A DNA stretch of 64,000 nucleotides from Ctenosaura bakeri (lineage: Eukaryota > Chordata > Lepidosauria > Squamata > Iguanidae), in NCBI GenBank assembly GCA_948474755.1, contig CAOLHI010000074.1, forward strand, positions 434,001-498,000, written 5' to 3'. The translations under genes were made by a program, and so were the position numbers. Each line of letters starts with the position of its first letter. Within the stretch, counting starts at the first letter, position 1. Shown one piece after another: positions 58,220-64,000 of the stretch. Under the pieces are notes generated by a model, which searched no databases, was not told where the DNA came from, and saw only the letters and a list, made by a program, of their open reading frames with translations.

Positions 58220-58530
58220 TTGCCATCATCATCATCTACATTTATACCTCATAACTGCAAATTAAAATGATTATAATATAGTTAAAAACATACAGAAAAT
58301 CAAAATTAAAATAGATTTATACTGTAATCTATATTAAAACAATCTGAAACATACATTGAGCAGAGTAAAAAGCAATTAAAGCAATTAAAGCCTTTTGTTT
58401 AAAAAGCCTCAGTTCTAAACTCCTGTCCAATTAAAACAGTCTTTGTCTGCCAACAGAAGGACAACAAGGGAGTTCCAAAGTCTAGGGGCAGGCACTGAGA
58501 AGGTCCTGCTACACCAAAGAGCACTCTCTT
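58220..58530 (+). repeat. Old dispersed repeat (squamate type, class not assigned)
   Basis: Begins ATCATCATCTACATTTATAC, passes AAACATACAGAAAATCAAAA and reaches AAGGGAGTTCCAAAGTCTAG and GGCACTGAGAAGGTCCTGCT, the phrase order I associate with the repeat also seen at 39940-40470. Confidence 0.45.
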
Positions 58531-58934
58531 GTTCTCTCACTCCCCCTGACAAGAAAGACAGAGTACTTTTAAATTGTAAAGAAATAAAATAATGAATAGT
58601 AAAATAAAATGATAAAAAGATAAAAAGATGACCACCATTACAATAAAATGGAGCAGTTCACATCCATTCCATTTCCCCCCAATTTGGAAGTCAAAACAGT
58701 TGCAAACCTGCACTAGTTTGGAGACAAAACAGGTCCACCCCAGCATAATTTAATAACATGCATAAAGCAAGACTTCTGAATAAAAATACTTATTTTTCTT
58801 CTTTTTATACATATATGTACTCCCTGCCTCATGATCCATATTCCTCAGCTGGGCTGAGAATGAGCTAAAGTATCATCAGACTCAGTAAAAATAGTTTTGC
58901 TAACATGAACTTTGAGCCAAGCCCAAGAGAATGT
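58531..58934. other. Unassigned AT-rich DNA
   Basis: No gene recognised. Confidence 0.45.
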
Positions 58935-59841
58935 TGTTACCCTGATTTCTGGGGGTCCCGTGAGGGACACCTAAGTACGCTCCAAATTACAAAGTTGGGA
59001 ATTAGTCAAAAGAGCACAAGTTAGCAATACGAGAGGCAGGGCAACGTAGCGAGATCTTTTACCCAGTGTCTACAGGGTCAGGCCGAGTCAAGGAGCAAAC
59101 AGAAGTAAATAATGATAGTTGATTTTATTAAAATACAGCCAAGCAAGTGTATGCAACACACTCACACAGAGAACTATAAAAATAAAGGTTGGAGTTGGAT
59201 AGAGGGATTTTTAAGAGAAGGTTTGGTATGGGAAATACTACACCTGTCCTGAAGCCTGGGTAGTCAGAAGAAGAAGTTCATGGAAATGGAGTTTCTCAGC
59301 ACGTGGAGCTGAGGGGAAGGCTCGCCAAACGAAGCAGCAGCAAAGTGGGATGGAAGCCAGGAGCGATCCGAGGAAGCTCTCAAAGTCAGGTGTTTTTATA
59401 GGGGAAAATGTGGCCATAGGCTAGTCCGTTCTCGGGGATAACAATGAGTTTCAGGCTGGAGACAAAGTCTCCAAAAGGTCAGAATTTTACATGATTGAGT
59501 TAAGACTGAATTGTCAATAGAGTAGCCAGTATGCAAACATGGAGTGCTTGACAGATGAATATTCGGCTCATCAAGCTGCCTGACCGGGGCAGGGAGTCCT
59601 TTGTAAGTTGCGTGCATACATAATGTGGTACTTGCCTTGAGGTCTCCTGAAGCGGTGGTTTGGCTATTTCTGGCCTGCCTGTATTTGTTTGGGATATTTC
59701 AGCAATTAGCGGCCATGCCTGTATGTGTGCTTGTCCGGGGGCCTTGCAAGCACGTGGAGAGGAATAGGTAAGGAAAGCCAAATTATTGATATCAAATGAT
59801 ATCTAGTATCCCACAAGTCTGGGCTAGAAACTGCGGTAACA
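58935..59841 (-). mobile_element. Solo LTR, reverse orientation (907 bp)
   Basis: Ends are a perfect 7-bp inverted repeat, TGTTACC at 58935 and GGTAACA ending at 59841 (TG...CA). On the minus strand there is a TATA box CCCCTATAAAAACACC at about 59390-59405, roughly 440 bases from the U3 edge, and AATAAA at 59124-59129. Flanks ATGT and GTGT match at 3 of 4 positions, a possible target duplication. The segment is richer in CpG than its neighbours. No gag, pol or env sequence lies on either side, so it is a solo LTR. Gypsy-like and retroviral origins are both possible. Confidence 0.7.
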
Positions 59842-61190
59842 GTGTTCTTTATTAAATAACATGGAAATAACATGTTTCTCAAATAACATGGAAATGTACA
59901 GAATCATTTGGCCCCTCCCCAGAATTCACTCTAGGTCAGACAACTATTTGCATGCTTTGTTTACCAGACTTCTTCCCTGTCTTCACCTTTATATATGACA
60001 TGTTGCCTTCCCACGCACAATGAATTTTTCTTCATGAATGAAAAGGAATAATCTGGAAATGATGTGACAAAACTGTTAATAAATTTGTGGAAAATGAAAA
60101 TGTGTTAATCTATTTTCTCTCTTTCTCTATCTCCCCCCACCACACCATTGGACAATTATCTCAGTATGTCTGCAGTGAGTAAAAATAGTGTAAAATGAAT
60201 AGTTTTAACTCATAATATCAAAGGGAAGAATGCTGTGAATTAAGCAAACTATATCTTGTAAAGTGAACATGCACACTGACAGAGCAAACATAAATAAGAA
60301 TTAATACTAAAAGTCTGGGGGTCAGAAAACTTCTATTTCACAATTAGCTACATAGGAGATGTTATACTAGGGGAGGTATTAGGCAAAAACAAATGCATGT
60401 TCCAGAAAAACATACCTTCATAGACAATATTATTTGAATTAATGTGATCCAATGTAATCAACTACATACAGGTAAAGAACAGCTGCTTTAAACCTGCTAG
60501 GTTTTTCCCCCCTCTTTCTCTTTTTTGTAAAATATGTTTTAAATAATTGTATCCTTGCTACAAAATAATGCCTTTGACTTGTCTCAATAGAATTATGACT
60601 TATAGATACATACAACTCTAATAGGCCTTGCATTGGAAAACCTGTCACACCAAATTTTTATTCATAATTGTTATTGAATAGCTGAGGAAGAATTAATTCT
60701 CTCTGTTATTTACCTGTTTTAACACAAGTGGTTTATGTTATAAATCCTTACATTATTGCCAAAGAGAAAGTGAAATGTATAAATTCAGAATTAGACTAGT
60801 GAGTAGTCTTTCTTTTTATTTATGACTCTGGTCATATTTCAGAGACTTCTGAAATCTTTGGATCTTTTAAAAAAAAATTAAAATCCAGTATTTTTTTCCA
60901 GCTCATTAAATGATCAAACCCCAAGTCCATCCCTACATGTGGACCTAGATGGTAAATAACTACATCTGAAAAGTTTAGGATCTATAACCCTGATGGAAAA
61001 CTAAACTTAAAAGAAGAAAAGAAGGTTTTCTTTGGATCAGTTACCATATTGGATAAGAGTTACTCCAAATATTCAATCTAGAATTAAATAATGCTCTGAA
61101 GTGTAATGAGAGTAGTGTACCAAAGAAATAAAATGTGGAATACTTTTTTTTTTTAAACACATTAACAAATAATGGGTTATGATGACATTG
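59842..61190. other. Unassigned DNA
   Basis: The phrase AAATAACATGGAAAT is repeated directly at about 59855 and 59881. No gene recognised. Confidence 0.45.
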
Positions 61191-61332
61191 GTAACCAGTG
61201 TGGTGTAGTGGTTCGAGTATTAGACTGTGATCCTGGAGATCAAGGTTCAGTTCCCTGCTTGGCCATGTCACACATTCTCAGCCCCAGAAAACCTCACCTC
61301 AGAAATGACCCGAAGGCACACAACAACAACAA
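61191..61332 (+). mobile_element. tRNA-derived SINE with RTE/BovB-like tail, internally deleted
   Basis: Head with GTGTGGTGTAGTGGTTCGAG (A box region) and GGTTCAGTTCC (B box), then directly to AGAAATGACCCGAAGGCACA and a (CAA)n tail. At about 142 bp it lacks roughly 70 bases of the body found in the 26441 copy. Confidence 0.82.
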
Positions 61333-63766
61333 CCCCAGAAACAGATATTTCTGGCACAATCATTGTTAAATTTGAGCCATCTTCTCTTACCGTCAGCTTT
61401 TGAACCCAAGAAAGTGCCCTGCATTTGTGCTGTTATCACAGTTCAATGATTTGTGGTTGTGAAGTTTATTTTGTGCATATTTTATTGCTCAGTCTGGCTT
61501 TTGCGACAGTTCATATTTAACTTCATGTTTCTGGTAGAGACTTGATGCAGTGTTAATTTCACCTCACCAAAATGGTTTCCATCATATTTATATACATGTT
61601 AAAATATCATGATGTAATAAGTAAAATGAAATAACAAATTTGTATTTTTAATGGAACACAATATAAATTTCTATGAGCTACTATTTTTCTTGGCTTGGAA
61701 TAAGCAGGGACCCAGCTTTTGATCCTCTCCTCCTTCAAAGGTTCTGCTGCCGGGTCTGAGTACCACAGACACCATTCCTTTCACACCCCTGTTTTGTCTG
61801 TGTACCGATTGTGAGGATGATGAGACCAGATAGTGTCACTCAATCTCTTTTGTTTCCTGACCCCTCCCATATATTAACCAACTTCAAATTAATTAATCTT
61901 TCAGTTTCTCTCACTGGTGGCCAGATGGAGATACGAAACCCCCTCCTTCAATTCACACCAAAAGGTATATCCAAAGAGTCCATTAGAGTGTATATGAATA
62001 ATATGATGGGGATGTGAACCCTGATATGCAAAAACGGTGTTGCTCAGGAACATTTGCTGGATCAAAGCGTAAGTATTTTCTATGCAAGGCAGCAGATAGT
62101 TTCCAAAAATATATCTGAAACATGCCTCCATATATACAGAGAGAGGGAGGGGGGAAAGGGGGAGGGGGAAGGAGAGGAGAGGAGGAGGGAAGGGGAGAGG
62201 GAGAGAGAGACCAGCTCTGAATTTTTTAGTTATTACACTTCTTTGATAGAGTGCCTGTAAGTTAATGTTATGTTATGAGTTTCACTGTAAACTGTGTTTT
62301 TTTAATAAGCTGGCAATAAAATTGTACCTCGGGGATAAAATGCCAGTTCCAAATACAAAGGCTGCCGTTTTTATGTATACATTTTCACATACTAAAAAAA
62401 AGTTTTATATGGATAATTGTTTGTATTTTTAACATGTACAGATGTCCGTGTTTCAGTATTCCACAGCCTTTAACTATATAAGTTCATATGACTCCAAAAG
62501 GGACTCAGTTTCTATTTAAATGGGGGTGGGATAGGGAGGGGATATTTAATCAGAATACACAGCCTCCTCATACAGTTCATTTAATATTTCTTTTAATTAG
62601 CAAGACATGTGACTGAATGAACTTTGCTATGAGAAACAGGAACCCTGCCACATGGTTTTACCTCCTAGACCAACGACAACCTTCACCCCACTGCCATCAA
62701 CATGATACACTTCATTAAACACAGAAGTGCTTTGTTGCATTAGTAGGTTTATAGAAAGTAGCCAGGTAGGCTCTTACACTTCCTGTGAGAAATGAATATT
62801 GACTTCCTCTAAAGAAGATGTAAATGGATTTGCCTTAATAGGACTTGGGGCACCAGAGCAATTAATAATAGCTTATGTCATAGTGAAGGCTTTGTTCATA
62901 TTTGAAGCAATAAATTACAAGTATTAAATTTATATTTATTCAAAGTTAAACTCATTTGTAATTGACAGATTACTTAGCCTCAGGCTTTTAAGATCTTTTA
63001 GTATAATTAAATTAATAGAAGGTTATAGATCACTGCATGATAAACAAACAGCATAGACTTTAATATGACAGATATACAGAGAAAAGGCCATGTTAGTAGA
63101 TCATTATTATCGGCTTAACTTCAGCAGAAATGCAACTGAAATCTCAGCAAAAGAGGTGAAAGCATGCTGTAGCATGAGATCAGTAAATAAATATTCATTT
63201 CCCCACCACGGGCAGAAGCCAGGCCTCACAAACAGGCCAGGAGATGACATCTTCATTGGTCCTGTAGTCTGTTATGGAAGAAGACAGCATCTTCAAGACC
63301 CCCATGTGGATTTATCAAAGTTGGTTGCCTTGGAAAAAGCCATCCCAGAATCCAGAGAGAATGTATAAGATGTTCTTATGTGGTTTCTTGCTTCTCTTCC
63401 CTTTTCTTCTAAGCCTGGAAAACCCAGAAGAATCTGTAAGGACTTTCCAATCAGCAGGAACTTCTGCTGCAACTGTTTTGCTCTCACTGGTCATACATAT
63501 GTACACACTGAGCTAGCCATGGGTCTTGTGGGGCAAGGGAAGCTGGATTACATCAGCTGTCCCACATATTATACACTTGTCCTTACCAATGGCTAGTGAC
63601 AAGTTTAAGAAAAACCAGCTATAGTCTAGAAAGATGTCTATTCATTGGTCTCTCAGATAGGAGTGCCTCAATGGGAGAATGAGAAGGCATACAAAGAACC
63701 TGGAAGTAATTTGATGCAAATAACTCATTGCTTGTAATAAATTCCTTCCCACAATACGCTATAACT
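61333..63766. other. Unassigned DNA, possible conserved element at 62780-63060
   Basis: A GA-rich run lies at 62134-62211. The segment 62780-63060 is repeat-free and carries several TAATTA/ATTAAT homeodomain-like cores, but AT-rich DNA gives these by chance. Frames of 60-92 codons have no domains. Confidence 0.3.
62134..62211. repeat. GA/GGGA-rich low-complexity run
   Basis: An almost pure purine stretch of about 78 bases on the plus strand. Confidence 0.9.
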
Positions 63767-64000
63767 AAGGCCCTTTTCACATGGCATTTGCCATGCATAA
63801 GGGCCCCTGGAGTATCACACAACTGCAAGGAGTGGTCCACATGATATACTCACAATTGCGCAACGCTCCAGGACTTGGCAGGTGCCGATCATGCACTATT
63901 TCATTTTCGGCTGCAAGCCAAAAATGGTGCATGATCGTGCATCGCTCTGTGGCCCCGCGTGTACTTGCCATGTGTGTGGGAAAATCCCAGGCTGCACTGC
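63767..64000. mobile_element. TIR element, family 1, copy 2 (reverse, cut by window end)
   Basis: Starts AAGGCCCTTTTCACATGG and follows the reverse complement of 26825-27237 collinearly: GCATTTGCCATGC, CTCACAATTGCGCAACGCTC, AAGCCAAAAATGGTGCATGA and TGGCCCCGCGTGTACTTGCC. The hairpin loop region is conserved. The far end lies outside the window. Confidence 0.8.

Noticed and set aside
62054..62260. Glu/Arg/Gly-rich frame
   Set aside because: Translation of the GA-rich low-complexity run.

Overview
This is vertebrate intergenic or intronic DNA, most likely from a squamate reptile (lizard or snake). The assignment rests on the repeats: CR1 LINEs whose 3' ends carry the ATTCTATGAT-type terminal repeat, an RTE-BovB LINE, an L2-like LINE, tRNA-derived SINEs with RTE/BovB-like or L2-like tails, a 5S rRNA-derived SINE, many small hAT-type transposons, and dense AT, CA, CTTT and CTT microsatellites. 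I cannot name a species. I found no host protein-coding exon, tRNA, rRNA gene or CRISPR. The long open frames are remnants of LINEs, chance frames inside transposons, or low-complexity artefacts.

Layout. 1-14 kb is mostly AT-rich unique or decayed DNA with two old LINE tails and one AT-rich dispersed repeat. 14.4-16 kb holds that AT-rich family twice, the second copy split by a 599-bp hAT element. 17-18 kb has an old LINE 3' end and a 5S rRNA-derived SINE. 19.5-24.1 kb has a small hAT and a 4-kb CR1 block in which one CR1 has inserted into another. 24.9-29 kb has an unclassified block, a tRNA-SINE, a TIR element, and a BovB LINE interrupted by both a 456-bp TIR element and an LTR-like insert. 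29-44 kb is mostly unassigned, with a few hAT copies, a fourth CR1 and several repeat-poor stretches that might be conserved non-coding DNA. 45-48 kb has a hAT with a perfect 8-bp target duplication, a Tigger-like element and an AT-rich repeat copy. 49.8-56.2 kb has two SINEs of one family, a reverse RTE-tailed SINE, a long CTTT repeat and a three-layer nest (AT-rich repeat containing the second 456-bp TIR element and an L2 LINE). 56.7-59.9 kb has a short MITE, a TIR fragment and a 907-bp solo LTR. The window ends inside a second copy of the TIR element seen at 26.8 kb.

Nothing here forms an operon or pathway. The interest lies in the insertion record: datable nests, target-site duplications, five elements with one shared terminus but two or more unrelated interiors, and three reverse transcriptase remnants that each lack an active-site aspartate. 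I did not find a convincing undescribed biological system. The shared-terminus transposon group is the nearest to one. Repeat family names are from recognition by eye, not from a database search.
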